In this document: in pieces, positions 8,765 through 18,947 of the stretch
Numbering within the stretch: position 1 is the stretch's first letter
How the letters are laid out: each line of letters opens with the position of its first letter
From: Shimia sp. R10_1
GTDB lineage: Bacteria; Pseudomonadota; Alphaproteobacteria; Rhodobacterales; Rhodobacteraceae
DNA length: 64,000 nucleotides
Assembly: GCF_017744095.1 (NCBI RefSeq)
Contig: NZ_JAGHQX010000001.1
Location: 496,001-560,000 of the forward strand
Direction: 5' to 3'
Notes under the pieces: generated by a model
Told to the model about the DNA's origin: nothing
Seen by the model: only the letters and a program-made list of their open reading frames with translations
Database searches by the model: none
Made by a program: the position numbers and the translations under genes

Positions 8765-10786
8765 GTGGACATCGCCGCCCTGCGTGAAAAGAACCCTGAA
8801 CATTGGATGAAAGCCTCCGCAATTCGTGCTCTGACACTGGATGCGGTTGCCGCTGCAAACTCCGGTCACTCTGGCATGCCCATGGGCATGGCGGATGTGG
8901 CAACTGTGCTGTTTGAAAAGCACATGAAGTTTGACGTTGCCGCGCCAAACTGGCCGGACCGCGACCGTTTCATCCTGTCTGCTGGCCACGGCTCCATGCT
9001 GATCTATTCGCTGCTCTATCTCATGGGTGACAAGCAGGTCACGCTGGAGCAGGTTAAGAACTTCCGCCAGATGGGTGCGCTCACCGCGGGCCACCCGGAA
9101 AACTTCCTGATCGACGCCGTGGAAACCACCACAGGCCCGCTTGGTCAGGGCATCTCCAACGCCGTGGGCTTTGCCATGGCCGAAGAGATTCAGCGCGCGC
9201 AATATGGCCGCAAGCTGGTGGATCACTACACCTATGTGATCGCAGGCGACGGCTGCCTGATGGAAGGCATCTCCCAAGAAGCCATCGGCCTTGCGGGGCG
9301 CCACAGCCTCGGCCATCTGATCGTGCTCTGGGACAACAACAACATCACCATCGATGGCACTGTTGAGCTTTCTGACCGCACCGATCAGGTCAAACGCTTC
9401 AAAGCCTCCGGCTGGCATGTGCTGGAGATCGACGGCCATGATCCAGAAGCGATCGACGCCGCGATTGAAGCTGCCAAGAAAACCAAGAAACCGTCCATGA
9501 TTGCGTGCAAAACACACATCGCAATCGGCCACGCGGCACAGGACACCTCCAAAGGCCACGGCGCCCTGACTGACGCAGAGCAGCTTGCCGCCGCCAAAGA
9601 AGTCTACGGCTGGACCGGTGGTGCCTTTGAAGTCCCTGCCGACATCAAATCCCAGTGGGAAGCCATCGGCGCACGCGGTGCAGAAGAGCGCGCCGCATGG
9701 GAAGGCCGCTTTGCCGAAGCCTCCAAGCAGAAGCAGGACCGTTTCAACCGCGCCTACGCTCTGGAAGCCCCGAAAAAGCTCTCCGCAACCGTTAAGGCAC
9801 TGAAAAAGCAGATCTCTGAAGATCAGCCGTCCGTCGCCACCCGGAAATCTTCCGAAATGGCGCTGGCAGCGATCAACCCGATCATGCCGGAAACCGTGGG
9901 CGGCTCTGCTGACCTGACCGGTTCCAACAACACCAAGACCGGCGATCTGGGCGTGTTTGACACCGACAACCGCAAGGGTCGCTATGTCTACTGGGGCATC
10001 CGTGAGCACGGCATGGCCGCCGCGATGAACGGCATGGCGCTGCACGGCGGCATCCGCCCCTACGGCGGCACCTTCTTCTGCTTCACCGACTATGCGCGCC
10101 CTTCCATGCGTCTGGCCGCTCTGAGCAAAATCCCTACCGTGTTCGTGATGACCCACGATTCCATCGGTGTGGGCGAAGATGGCCCAACCCACCAGCCGGT
10201 CGAACACCTCGCAATCTGCCGCGCGACCCCGAACACCTATGTGTTCCGTCCAGCGGACTCCGTGGAAACCGCAGAGGCCTGGGAAATCGCGCTGACCAGC
10301 AAAGAGACCCCTTCCGTCATGGCCCTGACCCGTCAGAACCTGCCAACCGTGCGCACCGAGCACAAACTGGCAAACCTGACCGAGAAAGGCGCTTATGTGC
10401 TCGCCGAGGCCGAGGGCAAACGTCAGGTGATCCTGATCGCCACTGGCTCTGAAGTCTCCACCGCGATGGAAGCCAAGGCGCTTCTGGAAGCGGACGGCAT
10501 CGGCACCCGCGTGGTCTCCATGCCCTGCATGGAGCTCTTCGCGCAGCAGGACGAAGCCTACCGCCGCAAGGTTCTGCCAGCCGGTGCAGCCGTGCGTGTA
10601 GGTGTCGAGGCCGCCGTGCGCGCAGGTGGCTGGGATCAGTGGCTGCTGGGTGAACGCGCCCGCGCAGGCAAATCCGACTTCGTCGGCATGTCGAGCTTCG
10701 GTGCCTCCGCCCCGGCGGGCGAGCTGTTTGAGAAATTCGGCATCACCGCAGCCAATGTGGCGGAAAAAGCCAAAGCGCTGCTGTAA
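8765..10786 (+). CDS. tkt: transketolase
   Basis: Thiamine-diphosphate enzyme that moves two-carbon units between sugar phosphates in the pentose phosphate pathway. About 673 residues, the normal length. Seen: [11 protein letters not shown] near the N-terminus, [13 protein letters not shown], the ThDP motif with [13 protein letters not shown] and NNNITIDG, then the pyrimidine-domain sequence [19 protein letters not shown] and [20 protein letters not shown]. The GTG start at 8765 is chosen because GAGGAG at 8751-8756 precedes it by 8 bases; longer in-frame reading would add an unlikely hydrophobic, proline-rich N-terminus. A terminator follows closely, so it is probably monocistronic. Confidence 0.97.
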   Translation: MDIAALREKNPEHWMKASAIRALTLDAVAAANSGHSGMPMGMADVATVLFEKHMKFDVAAPNWPDRDRFILSAGHGSMLIYSLLYLMGDKQVTLEQVKNFRQMGALTAGHPENFLIDAVETTTGPLGQGISNAVGFAMAEEIQRAQYGRKLVDHYTYVIAGDGCLMEGISQEAIGLAGRHSLGHLIVLWDNNNITIDGTVELSDRTDQVKRFKASGWHVLEIDGHDPEAIDAAIEAAKKTKKPSMIACKTHIAIGHAAQDTSKGHGALTDAEQLAAAKEVYGWTGGAFEVPADIKSQWEAIGARGAEERAAWEGRFAEASKQKQDRFNRAYALEAPKKLSATVKALKKQISEDQPSVATRKSSEMALAAINPIMPETVGGSADLTGSNNTKTGDLGVFDTDNRKGRYVYWGIREHGMAAAMNGMALHGGIRPYGGTFFCFTDYARPSMRLAALSKIPTVFVMTHDSIGVGEDGPTHQPVEHLAICRATPNTYVFRPADSVETAEAWEIALTSKETPSVMALTRQNLPTVRTEHKLANLTEKGAYVLAEAEGKRQVILIATGSEVSTAMEAKALLEADGIGTRVVSMPCMELFAQQDEAYRRKVLPAGAAVRVGVEAAVRAGGWDQWLLGERARAGKSDFVGMSSFGASAPAGELFEKFGITAANVAEKAKALL

Positions 10787-10808
10787 TAGCAGCTCGATCC
10801 AAAAAGAG

Positions 10809-10838
10809 AAAAGGCGCTCCATCGGGAGCGCCTTTTTT
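10809..10838 (+). terminator. rho-independent terminator after tkt
   Basis: AAGGCGCTCC / GGGAGCGCCTT with loop ATC and a T run. The stem is almost the same as that after livM at 29133-29160. Confidence 0.88.
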
Positions 10839-10916
10839 ATTGGTCCATCTCATAACGAGACGATCAAACCGATGCGGATTGCCTCATCCCAAACGCGGCG
10901 AACATCCAGCCGCGCC

Positions 10917-12194
10917 TCACTGCGCCTGAGCGCGTTTGCGATCCCCGTCCTGCAATAGGTAGAGCGCAATCAGAGTGACAACGACACCAGACAGCAAATA
11001 TAGCGCCGCAGCCCAAAGCCCAAACGTAGAAGCAAGGAACAAGCCTGTCAGGGGTGCAAAAGCCGCCCCCAAGAGCCACGACAGGTTGGTCGACATAGCT
11101 GACCCAGAATACTGATGTTCCACCTTAAAGCGGTTGGGTACGATAGAGCTTGATTGCCCGTAAGACAGACCAAGCACAACGAAGCCCAAAAGAATGTAGA
11201 TCGCAGGCATTGTCTCCAGGGTGGCGATACTCAAGCAGAGCACAAGTGTCAGAAGGCTGCTGATAAACAGCACGATCCGGCGTGACAACATGTCCGCCAA
11301 TGCACCAGAAACCATCACAGATCCGATCGCGAGCGTGCCGCCGAGAAGCTGCAACAACAGGATCTCGGTGATGTCACGACCAGAGAAAAGCAATGCATAG
11401 CTCAGCGGGAACACCGTCACCATGTGGAACAAAGCGTAGCTCGACAGCGGCAACAGCGCTGACAAAAGGATCGTGCGCCATTCGGTCTTGATCAACTGAG
11501 GCAACGGCGCGGACTGCAGCAGTCTTGCATCATCGCTGCCAAAGTTTGTTGTCAGCAGACGCAGCCGTGCGAAAAGCGACACTACATTTACCGCCATGAC
11601 CGCAAAGAAGGCAAAACGCCAGCCGTAGGTCAGGAACTCTTCTTCTGTGAGGAAGCCGGTCAATACATAAAACAGCGCTGCTGCAACACAGAAACCAATC
11701 GGGCCACCAAGCTGCGCAACCATGCTATAGCGCCCTTCCCGGCCCTCTGGTGCCGCAGATTTCAGCTGAAGCGTTATGCCATCCCATGCGCCCCCCAGTC
11801 CAAGTCCTTGGACAAAACGAAGCACCCCCAACATCACAGGTGCAGCAATTCCCCAAGTCTGATATCCTGGCAACAGCCCAATCGCCACTGTTGACGATCC
11901 CAAGATCATGAGTGCCAGGGTAATTTTGCCTGGTCTCCCGATTTTATACTGAATGCTGCGCGCAAGCATACTCGCGATCGGGCGCGCAATGAATGCAAGT
12001 GAAAACAAGCCGAACGACCACAAGGTTCCGCTCAGCGGATCCAAGTGCGGAAAGAACACGGTAGGAAAAACGAGGGCTGACGCTATGGCATAAACAAAGA
12101 ACCCGAAAAAGTCCGTTACTCGCGCCATCACCACAGTGATGACCACGTCATCCAGTGTGACATTATGTTGCACCGCAGATTCAGATATTGCCAT
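10917..12194 (-). CDS. MFS transporter, MHS (metabolite:H+ symporter)-like
   Basis: Twelve-helix major facilitator of 425 residues. The sequence resembles the MHS branch (ProP/KgtP/ShiA type): acidic/aromatic first helix DFFGFFVYAIASALVFPTVFFP, then FIARPIASMLARSIQYKIGRPGKI (the loop 2-3 region), and FVQGLGLGGAWDGITLQLKSAAPEGREGRYSMVAQLGGPIG in helices 4-5. In helix 4 an Asp replaces the usual GGE..GA pattern (GGAWDG). Substrate unknown. It diverges from the quinol oxidase operon and shares its intergenic region, but no functional link is visible. Confidence 0.85.
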   Translation of the reverse strand: MAISESAVQHNVTLDDVVITVVMARVTDFFGFFVYAIASALVFPTVFFPHLDPLSGTLWSFGLFSLAFIARPIASMLARSIQYKIGRPGKITLALMILGSSTVAIGLLPGYQTWGIAAPVMLGVLRFVQGLGLGGAWDGITLQLKSAAPEGREGRYSMVAQLGGPIGFCVAAALFYVLTGFLTEEEFLTYGWRFAFFAVMAVNVVSLFARLRLLTTNFGSDDARLLQSAPLPQLIKTEWRTILLSALLPLSSYALFHMVTVFPLSYALLFSGRDITEILLLQLLGGTLAIGSVMVSGALADMLSRRIVLFISSLLTLVLCLSIATLETMPAIYILLGFVVLGLSYGQSSSIVPNRFKVEHQYSGSAMSTNLSWLLGAAFAPLTGLFLASTFGLWAAALYLLSGVVVTLIALYLLQDGDRKRAQAQ

Positions 12195-12344
12195 ATTTCA
12201 GCCTCCCATGTGTCTGAACGGGCCTTTGATGCGTTCCTCCTACGCATCGTGGGCCTCTTGACCGCACCGCCTCTGTAAAAATGACGCAGTGCAGCATCTT
12301 GCAACTCAAGCCTACTGACGATATGCGGCGCGGGCAAGGTTCTA

Positions 12345-12362
12345 ACAGTGAGAAATCACTGT
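12345..12362 (+). promoter_or_regulatory. dyad/hairpin upstream of cyoA
   Basis: ACAGTGA GAAA TCACTGT is a perfect 7-base dyad with a GAAA tetraloop, 42 bases before the cyoA start. A third CAGTGA follows at 12369-12374. It could be an operator or an RNA hairpin in the 5' leader. Confidence 0.4.
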
Positions 12363-12404
12363 GAATCCCAGTGAAACAAATCCAGAAACGAAAAGAAGAA
12401 TGCC

Positions 12405-13484
12405 ATGCTGCTGAAACGCGTTGGTTTGTTCGTGCTCCCGCTGTTGTTGTTATCAGGGTGCCAGCTTACAGTCCTCAATCCGTCGGGCGACATTGCTGCG
12501 CAACAAGGTGATCTGATCATCTATGCCACAATCTTGATGCTCATCGTGATTGTCCCCGTTATGGTTCTGACGGTCTTTTTTGCGCTGAAATATCGCGCCT
12601 CCAACAAAGAGGCGGAATATGAACCCGATTGGGATCACTCGGTCACGCTTGAAGTTATCGTTTGGTCAGTCCCATTGGCGATCATCATTTGTCTTGCCGG
12701 TCTTACATGGGTCGCGACACACCGTCTTGAACCCTATGATGATCTCAAGCGTATTTCGGTTGATCAGCCGATCGACCCTTCGGTCAAACCGATGGAGGTG
12801 CAGGTCGTTGCGCTCGATTGGAAATGGCTCTTCATCTACCCTGAATATGGCATCGCAACTGTCAACGAAGCTGCAGCAATTGTTGATCGTCCGGTAGAAT
12901 TCAAAATCACATCTGCAACTGTGATGAATGCCTTCTACATTCCTGAAATGGCCGGCATGATCTACGCGATGGGCGGCATGGAAACCGAATTGAACGCCGT
13001 GATCAACGCGCCTGGCGAATTTGAGGGTTTCTCTGCAAACTACAGCGGCAATGGCTTCTCCCACATGCGCTTTGATTTCCACGCCCTTGACCAGGCTGGA
13101 TTTGATGCTTGGGTCGAAAAGGTCCGCGAAGCTCCCTTGGCGCTTGACCAAGATGCCTATGTCGCGCTTGAACCGCAAAGCACCGCGCATCCAGTGACCT
13201 ATTACTCCTCCGTTGAAGAAGGCATCTGGGACAAGATCCTTAACATGTGCGCTGGCGTTGACGACCTTTGCCTGAATGACATGATGATGGCTGACGCATT
13301 GGGCGGTGGCGGCATCGAAGGGCTCTACAACCGGGAGCTTTTCCGCGGCCTCTGCGCAGCAGATGATCCTCAGGGTCTGTTTGACATCTTGCGCCCAGAT
13401 CTCGCCGATCGTCGTGACGAGATCATCCACGCAATGCTGAGTGACGACACTCTTCTTCCTTCTTCTAAAGCACAGGCGAACTGA
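12405..13484 (+). CDS. cyoA: ubiquinol oxidase subunit II (cyo/qox type)
   Basis: Subunit II of a heme-copper quinol oxidase in the inner membrane. It has a lipoprotein signal (LLLLSGC, lipid-modified Cys19), two transmembrane helices (about residues 38-62 and 80-103) and a periplasmic cupredoxin domain (VQVVALDWKWLFIYPEYGIATVNE). The CuA ligands of cytochrome c oxidases are absent: the ligand loop reads FSANYSGNGFSHMRF with no cysteine pair. This marks a quinol oxidase. It is first in cyoABCD-SURF1. In Paracoccus the matching gene is named qoxA. Compared with E. coli CyoA it carries a longer C-terminal region with acidic and Asp/Met-rich segments. Confidence 0.95.
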   Translation: MLLKRVGLFVLPLLLLSGCQLTVLNPSGDIAAQQGDLIIYATILMLIVIVPVMVLTVFFALKYRASNKEAEYEPDWDHSVTLEVIVWSVPLAIIICLAGLTWVATHRLEPYDDLKRISVDQPIDPSVKPMEVQVVALDWKWLFIYPEYGIATVNEAAAIVDRPVEFKITSATVMNAFYIPEMAGMIYAMGGMETELNAVINAPGEFEGFSANYSGNGFSHMRFDFHALDQAGFDAWVEKVREAPLALDQDAYVALEPQSTAHPVTYYSSVEEGIWDKILNMCAGVDDLCLNDMMMADALGGGGIEGLYNRELFRGLCAADDPQGLFDILRPDLADRRDEIIHAMLSDDTLLPSSKAQAN

Positions 13485-13487
13485 CAC

Positions 13488-15518
13488 ATGGCGAGTCCAA
13501 CCGCAGCCGTCGAGCACGGCACAGATATCGTCAATTCTGCCCATTGGTTCTGGGGCAAATTGGGATGGGACATCTTCCCATTTTACGATCCAATCATTTT
13601 CGGCACCTTCATCGGCACCTGTCTCCTCGGGTTGGCTGTCGTGGGCGCTGTGACTTACTTCCGTCTCTGGGGATATCTCTGGAACGAGTGGTTCACGTCG
13701 ATTGACCACAAGAAAATCGGGATCATGTATATGATCCTCGGCGTCATCATGTTGGTGCGCGGATTTGCTGACGCTTTGCTGATGCGTTTGCATCAGGCCT
13801 TGGCCTCAGCTGGATATGTCGGATTTCTTCCCGCCTATCACTACGATCAGGTCTTTACCGTTCACGGTGTGATCATGATCTTCTTCGTCGCAATGCCGTT
13901 TGTGACCGGTTTCATGAACTACGTGATGCCGCTCCAGATTGGTGCGCGCGACGTAGCCTTTCCGTTCCTCAATAACTTCAGCTTCTGGCTGACAGTTTCC
14001 GGCGCTATCCTGATCATGATTTCCCTGTTTGTCGGTGAATTCGCGGCAACGGGTTGGCTGGCCTATCCACCACTTTCCGGGCTGACCTTTAGCCCTGGCG
14101 TTGGGATGGACTACTATCTGTGGTCGCTCAACATCGCAGGTATCGGCACAACACTGTCAGGCATCAACCTGGTTGTGACCATCGTCAAGATGCGTGCACC
14201 GGGGATGACATGGATGAAAATGCCCGTTTTCACCTGGACGGCACTTTGCACAAACATCTTGATTGTAGCCACCTTCCCGGTTTTGACAGCAACTCTCGCG
14301 CTGCTGACCGCTGACCGGTACCTTGGCACCCATTTCTTCACCAATGAAATGGGCGGAAGCCCGATGATGTATGTGAACCTGATCTGGATCTGGGGTCACC
14401 CTGAGGTATACATTCTGATGTTGCCGATTTTCGGTGTCTTCTCCGAGGTCGTATCAACCTTCTGCTCCAAGCGTCTGTTTGGGTATACGTCCATGGTTTA
14501 CGCAACCTGCGTGATCATGATCCTCAGCTACATTGTTTGGCTGCACCACTTCTTCACCATGGGGGCAGGTGCAAATGTGAACTCCTTCTTCGGGATCAGT
14601 ACGATGATTATTTCGATCCCGACGGGCGCCAAGCTCTTCAACTGGCTGTTCACCATGTACAAAGGCCGCATTCGTTTTGAATTGCCAATGATGTGGACAG
14701 TTGCCTTCATGCTGACCTTTGTGATTGGCGGCCTGACAGGTGTGCTGTTGGCAATCCCGCCAGCGGACTACGTCCTGCACAACTCTTTGTTCCTGGTGGC
14801 GCACTTCCACAATGTGATCATCGGTGGCGTGGTGTTTGGTATCTTCGCAGGCATCAACTTCTGGTGGCCTAAGGCCTTTGGCTTCAAGCTGGACCCATTC
14901 TGGGGCAAGATCAGCTTCTGGGGCTGGGTTGTCGGCTTCTGGTTTGCCTTCATGCCACTTTACATCATGGGCCTCATGGGCGTGACGCGCCGCCTGAGCC
15001 AGTTTGAAGACACCTTCTATGCGGGTTACTTCTTTGTGGCTCTGCTCGGCGCACTCATGATCGCAATTGGGGTTCTGGCATTTGTGGTGCAAATCGCAGT
15101 CAGCATTCTGAAGCGTGAAGAGCTGAAGGTAGATGGCGATCCTTGGGGTGGCCGCACACTTGAGTGGGCCACCACGTCCCCTCCGCCTTACTACAACTTT
15201 GCCTTCAACATCCGGGTTCATGCACTCGATGCGTGGCAGCATATGAAAGACAACGGCTATAAAAAGCCAACCGAAGGGTTCACCCCGATTCATATGCCGC
15301 ACTACACATCCAGCGGGATCATTATATCCGGCTTCATGACTGTCATGGGCTTCGCGCTGATCTGGCACGTGTGGTGGTTGGCGGCTGTGACCTTCTTTGC
15401 CTCCTTGGTTTGGGGCATCGGCCACACCTTCAATTACAACCGTGACTACTACATCCCTGCCGATGAGGTCCAAGCGATCGAAAATGGCAAGGCACCAACA
15501 ATGAGCCCAGCGGAGTAA
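13488..15518 (+). CDS. cyoB: ubiquinol oxidase subunit I (cyo/qox type)
   Basis: Catalytic heme-copper subunit of 676 residues that reduces O2 to water and pumps protons. Visible ligands: low-spin heme His126 in [10 protein letters not shown], CuB His and cross-linked Tyr in [12 protein letters not shown], the CuB pair in [11 protein letters not shown], and the heme ligands in [13 protein letters not shown]. The ubiquinol-site residues known from E. coli CyoB (Arg71, Asp75, His98, Gln101) are conserved as Arg91, Asp95, His118 and Gln121. Length and the C-terminal [19 protein letters not shown] extension match the CyoB/QoxB family. It starts 3 bases after cyoA. Heme type (o or a) cannot be read from this sequence; the linked SURF1 hints at heme a. 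Confidence 0.97.
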   Translation: MASPTAAVEHGTDIVNSAHWFWGKLGWDIFPFYDPIIFGTFIGTCLLGLAVVGAVTYFRLWGYLWNEWFTSIDHKKIGIMYMILGVIMLVRGFADALLMRLHQALASAGYVGFLPAYHYDQVFTVHGVIMIFFVAMPFVTGFMNYVMPLQIGARDVAFPFLNNFSFWLTVSGAILIMISLFVGEFAATGWLAYPPLSGLTFSPGVGMDYYLWSLNIAGIGTTLSGINLVVTIVKMRAPGMTWMKMPVFTWTALCTNILIVATFPVLTATLALLTADRYLGTHFFTNEMGGSPMMYVNLIWIWGHPEVYILMLPIFGVFSEVVSTFCSKRLFGYTSMVYATCVIMILSYIVWLHHFFTMGAGANVNSFFGISTMIISIPTGAKLFNWLFTMYKGRIRFELPMMWTVAFMLTFVIGGLTGVLLAIPPADYVLHNSLFLVAHFHNVIIGGVVFGIFAGINFWWPKAFGFKLDPFWGKISFWGWVVGFWFAFMPLYIMGLMGVTRRLSQFEDTFYAGYFFVALLGALMIAIGVLAFVVQIAVSILKREELKVDGDPWGGRTLEWATTSPPPYYNFAFNIRVHALDAWQHMKDNGYKKPTEGFTPIHMPHYTSSGIIISGFMTVMGFALIWHVWWLAAVTFFASLVWGIGHTFNYNRDYYIPADEVQAIENGKAPTMSPAE

Positions 15519-15523
15519 CTCAA

Positions 15524-16168
15524 ATGTCATCAGCTACCGTTGAAACGCCGAAAGGCGGCTTTGAATTCATCGTTCATGACGATCATCATCACGACGATGG
15601 AGACCATCACCACGAAACCGGAACAATGCTCGGTTTCTGGATCTACCTGATGAGCGATTGCCTGATCTTTGGCATCCTCTTTGCGATCTATGCAGTTGTG
15701 GGCCAGAACTATGCGGCTGGCCCCGCTCCACTCGATCTCTTTGAACTCGATAAGATCGCTTGGGCAACAGCATGGTTGTTGTTGTCTTCGATCACCTACG
15801 GGTTCTCCGTGATCAAAATGCATGAGAACAACAAGAACATGATGATGTTCTGGCTCATCATCACAGGCATCTTCGGCGCGGGGTTCTTGTATCTCTCGGT
15901 CGAAGAATTCATGCACCTCTGGCACATCGGTGCCGGGCCAGGCGCATCTGCGTTCCTGTCTGCCTTCTGGTTCTTGGTTGGCACCCACGGTGTACACGTG
16001 GCCTGTGGTGCGCTTTGGTTGGTTGTTTTGCTTGTGCAGGTTCAGATTCATGGCCTGACTCATGAAAACAAACGCCGGATCTTGTGCCTGAGCTTGTTCT
16101 GGCACTTCCTCGATCTGATCTGGATCGGGGTGTTCTCTTTCGTCTATCTCACAGGGGTTCTGCTATGA
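15524..16168 (+). CDS. cyoC: ubiquinol oxidase subunit III
   Basis: Five-helix subunit III of 214 residues with the family features TMLGFWIYLMSDCLIFGILFAIYAV, an SVEEFMHLW helix and GTHGVHVACGALWLVVLLVQV. The N-terminus has an unusual His/Asp-rich stretch (HDDHHHDDGDHHHE), also common in this family and possibly metal-binding. It lies 5 bases after cyoB, and its stop overlaps the cyoD start by ATGA. Confidence 0.95.
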   Translation: MSSATVETPKGGFEFIVHDDHHHDDGDHHHETGTMLGFWIYLMSDCLIFGILFAIYAVVGQNYAAGPAPLDLFELDKIAWATAWLLLSSITYGFSVIKMHENNKNMMMFWLIITGIFGAGFLYLSVEEFMHLWHIGAGPGASAFLSAFWFLVGTHGVHVACGALWLVVLLVQVQIHGLTHENKRRILCLSLFWHFLDLIWIGVFSFVYLTGVLL

Positions 16169-16521
16169 GCGCTGAAACGCACGACTCAGCCAAAGCCTAT
16201 CGCGACTATCTCAAAGGCTTTATCTTCTCCGTGATCTTGACGGTCATCCCGTTCTACTGCGTGATGAGCGGCGCGGTTACAGATGTGCCTACACTGATTG
16301 CGATCATCTTCGGTCTTGGCGCGATTCAAATGGCCGTGCATGTGGTCTACTTCCTGCACTTGACTGTGAGCGCAGAAGACGGCTGGCAAGCCATGTCCAT
16401 CGCCTTCACTCTTATGCTTGTCATCATTGTGTTGGTTGGCTCGGTCTGGGTCATGACCCACCTGCATGAAAACATGATGCCTGCACACGAGCAGATTGAA
16501 CGGATCAAAAATCTGCCATGA
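16165..16521 (+). CDS. cyoD: ubiquinol oxidase subunit IV
   Basis: Small three-helix subunit IV of 118 residues, needed for assembly and stability of the oxidase. It has AYRDYLKGFIFSVILTVIPF, GAIQMAVHVVYFLHL and the last helix before HLHENMMP, as in CyoD. The ATG at 16165 overlaps the cyoC stop, and its own stop overlaps the SURF1 start (ATGA at 16518), so the whole set is translationally coupled. A longer upstream reading frame inside cyoC is rejected. Confidence 0.93.
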   Translation: MSAETHDSAKAYRDYLKGFIFSVILTVIPFYCVMSGAVTDVPTLIAIIFGLGAIQMAVHVVYFLHLTVSAEDGWQAMSIAFTLMLVIIVLVGSVWVMTHLHENMMPAHEQIERIKNLP

Positions 16522-17228
16522 CGGTCAACTCAACCCGCGTGAAACGTCCTCTCTGGGTCGATGTCACCCTCTTGCTTTTGTCTGCCGTGCTCTTCACCTC
16601 AATGGTGGCACTCGGCAACTGGCAGGTGCGGAGACTGGGCGAAAAGTTGGATCTTATCTCGCGGGTTGAAACCTATGCGTATGGGGCTCCGGTCCCTGCG
16701 CCTCTGAATGAAACGCCCCCCGAATATCTTCGCGTAGAGCTTTCCGGCACTTACGATCACCAAAACTCGATCCTCGTCAAAGCGGTTACCGACCTTGGCC
16801 CAGGGCATTGGGTCATGTCTCCGTTGCACACAGATAACCTTGCCATCTGGATCAACCGTGGTTTTGTTCCAACCGGCAAAGACAGAGACGCTTGGTTCCA
16901 ACCTGAGGGACGTCAAACCGTCACTGGTCTGGCAAGACCAAGTAAACCGGGTGGCACGCTGCTCGAAGAAAACCTGCCTGAACAAAATCGATGGGTCTCT
17001 CCAGATCTGAACGCGATGTCTGAGCACATCGGACTCAGCAATACGCTGGACTACTACATCGCGGCCGACCATAGTGGCGCAGCTGAAGACTGGCCACGCG
17101 GTGGTTTGACGAAACTGGTTTTCAGCAACTCTCACCTCAGCTACGCGCTGACGTGGTATGCGATGGCCGCCCTGTTTTTTGCAGCGATGGCCTATGTGAT
17201 CTGGGATCGCAAAAGAGTGCGCGACTAA
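16518..17228 (+). CDS. SURF1 family oxidase assembly factor
   Basis: SURF1 proteins help insert heme a into terminal oxidases. The protein (236 residues) has the typical two-helix layout: an N-terminal membrane segment near residues 12-34 ending in LGNWQVRRLGEK (the conserved G.WQ..R..K motif), a periplasmic domain with VELSGTYD and WINRGFVP, and a C-terminal helix (LTWYAMAALFFAAMAYVIWDRKR). In Paracoccus a dedicated SURF1 sits at the end of the ba3 quinol oxidase operon, and this one occupies the same place. No cyoE (heme O synthase) is present here. Confidence 0.92.
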   Translation: MTVNSTRVKRPLWVDVTLLLLSAVLFTSMVALGNWQVRRLGEKLDLISRVETYAYGAPVPAPLNETPPEYLRVELSGTYDHQNSILVKAVTDLGPGHWVMSPLHTDNLAIWINRGFVPTGKDRDAWFQPEGRQTVTGLARPSKPGGTLLEENLPEQNRWVSPDLNAMSEHIGLSNTLDYYIAADHSGAAEDWPRGGLTKLVFSNSHLSYALTWYAMAALFFAAMAYVIWDRKRVRD

Positions 17229-17615
17229 CCCGCACATTTTCCCGACAGTGGTCGGTTAGCGCACAAACGTCCCCCCCTGCAGACAACACAGCGAAAGCAA
17301 TCTCATGTGATCGCACGCAATCACGCCAGATCAACCGCGTCTGACACGGCGCTGCTTACAGCCTCCCCCCCCCGAAAACAGCACATTTGTCAAACGCCCC
17401 GATAATTCGGCTGCCCATCTCTGCCAGCTGATCACTCGGATCTAGGCAGTCCAGAGGATACGAATTTTCAGCACCGCACAGGCTTTTCGCCTTGCGGTGC
17501 CATCGTGATTGGGCAATCACGCATTTGTCTCAAAGCGTGCGGTCAGCGCGCCTAAAGTCCTGCTCACGAGCCAGCTCGCTCACACCAACACAACAACACG
17601 AAAGAAATACGCTCA
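17229..17615 (+). promoter_or_regulatory. 387-base intergenic leader before uraA with three dyads
   Basis: No gene is seen here. It contains an 8-base stem GCACCGCA / TGCGGTGC at 17471-17500 with an inner GGC/GCC pair, a perfect dyad GTGATTG GG CAATCAC at 17505-17520, and a weaker related dyad GTGAT..ATCAC at 17307-17324. The two outer-similar dyads have different spacing, so they need not be sites for one regulator. No known pyrimidine riboswitch or PyrR leader is recognised. Confidence 0.4.
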
Positions 17616-18902
17616 ATGTCTGCACTTGAAGACAAAGATGGTGCGATCACATCATCAGAAACTGACTACAAATTCGGCCCCCAACAGGCCCTTGCCGGTG
17701 CACAGATGCTCTTTGTCGCCTTTGGTGCATTGGTCCTCGTCCCGATCCTCACTGGGCTCAACGCAAGCGTGGCTTTGTTCACAGCGGGCCTAGGCACACT
17801 GATCTTTCAAATCGTAACACGCGGTCAAGTGCCGGTGTTTTTGGCCTCCTCTTTCGCCTTTATTGCCCCCATCATCTATGGAGTTCAGACATGGGGACTG
17901 GCAGCGACGACCGGTGGCCTCGCCGCCGCAGGCTTGCTTTATGTTGCGCTCAGCTTCGCCGTGCGGATCTGGGGAAGTGGCTTTTTGCACAAATACCTAC
18001 CACCCGTAGTGGTTGGCCCAGTGATCATGATCATCGGCCTTTCGCTCGCCCCTGTTGCGATCAACATGGCCACAGGGCTCGCTGGTGAAACGCAGATCAT
18101 GCCGCGCGGCATCGCCATGCTGCTGGCGGCAATTTCTCTGGGCACCACAATGCTCACAGCCATCTTGGGCCGTGGCATCATGAAAATCGTGCCGATCCTC
18201 GCGGGAATTGTCGCTGGCTATCTCGCGGCGATTGTGATCGGTCTGGTGACAGGCGAAAGTCTGATCAACACGTCCGGTCTGGTAGACGCGCCTTGGTTTG
18301 CCATCCCAGAGTTTGTGCGACCAGAATTCAACCTCGCTGCCATCTTGTTCATCCTGCCGGTCGCCATCGCACCTGCAATCGAACACTTCGGCGACATTCT
18401 GGCCATCGGCAATGTCACCAAGAAAGACTACCTGAAAAAACCCGGCATTCAGAACACGATGCTTGGCGACGGTCTCGCAACAACAGCGGCCGGTCTCTTG
18501 GGCGGCCCTCCCAACACCACATATTCGGAGGTCACAGGCGCCGTTACCCTCACACGAGCGTTCAATCCCGCGATCATGACCTGGGCCGCAATCTTTGCGA
18601 TTGCCCTGTCGTTTGTTGGCAAACTGGGCGGCTTCCTCGGCACCATTCCGATGCCTGTCATGGGTGGCATCATGATTTTGCTATTCGGCATGGTGACCGT
18701 CGTGGGCATGAGTGTTGTGGCAAAAATCGGCGAAGAACTACACGATCCCCGCAACATGGTGATCGCATCGACAATTCTGGTGCTTGGCCTTGGAGGTTTG
18801 ACCCTGTCCTTTGGTGAAGGCTTCTCCCTCGCAGGCATCGGGCTCGCAGGTGTTGCTGGTCTTGTGCTCAACCTTGTCCTTCCTAAAACACGCAACGACT
18901 GA
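17616..18902 (+). CDS. uracil/xanthine permease, NCS2 family (UraA-like)
   Basis: Fourteen-helix nucleobase:cation symporter of 428 residues. The sequence resembles UraA/PyrP-type members: GAQMLFVAFGALVLVPILTGLN in the first helix, LASSFAFIAPI, KYLPPVVVGPVIMIIGLSLAPVAINMA (the NCS2 signature region), AIEHFGDILAIGN with the substrate-binding Glu, and GLLGGPPNTTYSEVTGAV in helix 10 with its Asn/Thr/Glu. This pattern (PNTTY.E) favours uracil over xanthine. It appears to be a single-gene unit, with a strong hairpin 14 bases after the stop. Confidence 0.88.
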   Translation: MSALEDKDGAITSSETDYKFGPQQALAGAQMLFVAFGALVLVPILTGLNASVALFTAGLGTLIFQIVTRGQVPVFLASSFAFIAPIIYGVQTWGLAATTGGLAAAGLLYVALSFAVRIWGSGFLHKYLPPVVVGPVIMIIGLSLAPVAINMATGLAGETQIMPRGIAMLLAAISLGTTMLTAILGRGIMKIVPILAGIVAGYLAAIVIGLVTGESLINTSGLVDAPWFAIPEFVRPEFNLAAILFILPVAIAPAIEHFGDILAIGNVTKKDYLKKPGIQNTMLGDGLATTAAGLLGGPPNTTYSEVTGAVTLTRAFNPAIMTWAAIFAIALSFVGKLGGFLGTIPMPVMGGIMILLFGMVTVVGMSVVAKIGEELHDPRNMVIASTILVLGLGGLTLSFGEGFSLAGIGLAGVAGLVLNLVLPKTRND

Positions 18903-18915
18903 CGTCTCTGACAAC

Positions 18916-18947
18916 GAGCGTGGCCGCTTATCTGTTTGGCCACGCTC
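18916..18947 (+). terminator. hairpin downstream of the uracil permease
   Basis: Perfect 10-base stem GAGCGTGGCC / GGCCACGCTC with a 12-base loop. No T run follows, so it is a probable but not classic terminator. From here to tRNA-Ser (19154) nothing else was recognised. Confidence 0.55.

Noticed and set aside
8720..10822. A 700-codon minus-strand open frame opposite transketolase
   Set aside because: Antisense shadow of tkt: composition is typical of reverse-complement GC-rich coding DNA and no family is recognised.
14454..15530. A 358-codon minus-strand frame opposite cyoB
   Set aside because: Antisense shadow; the plus strand carries all heme-copper ligands.
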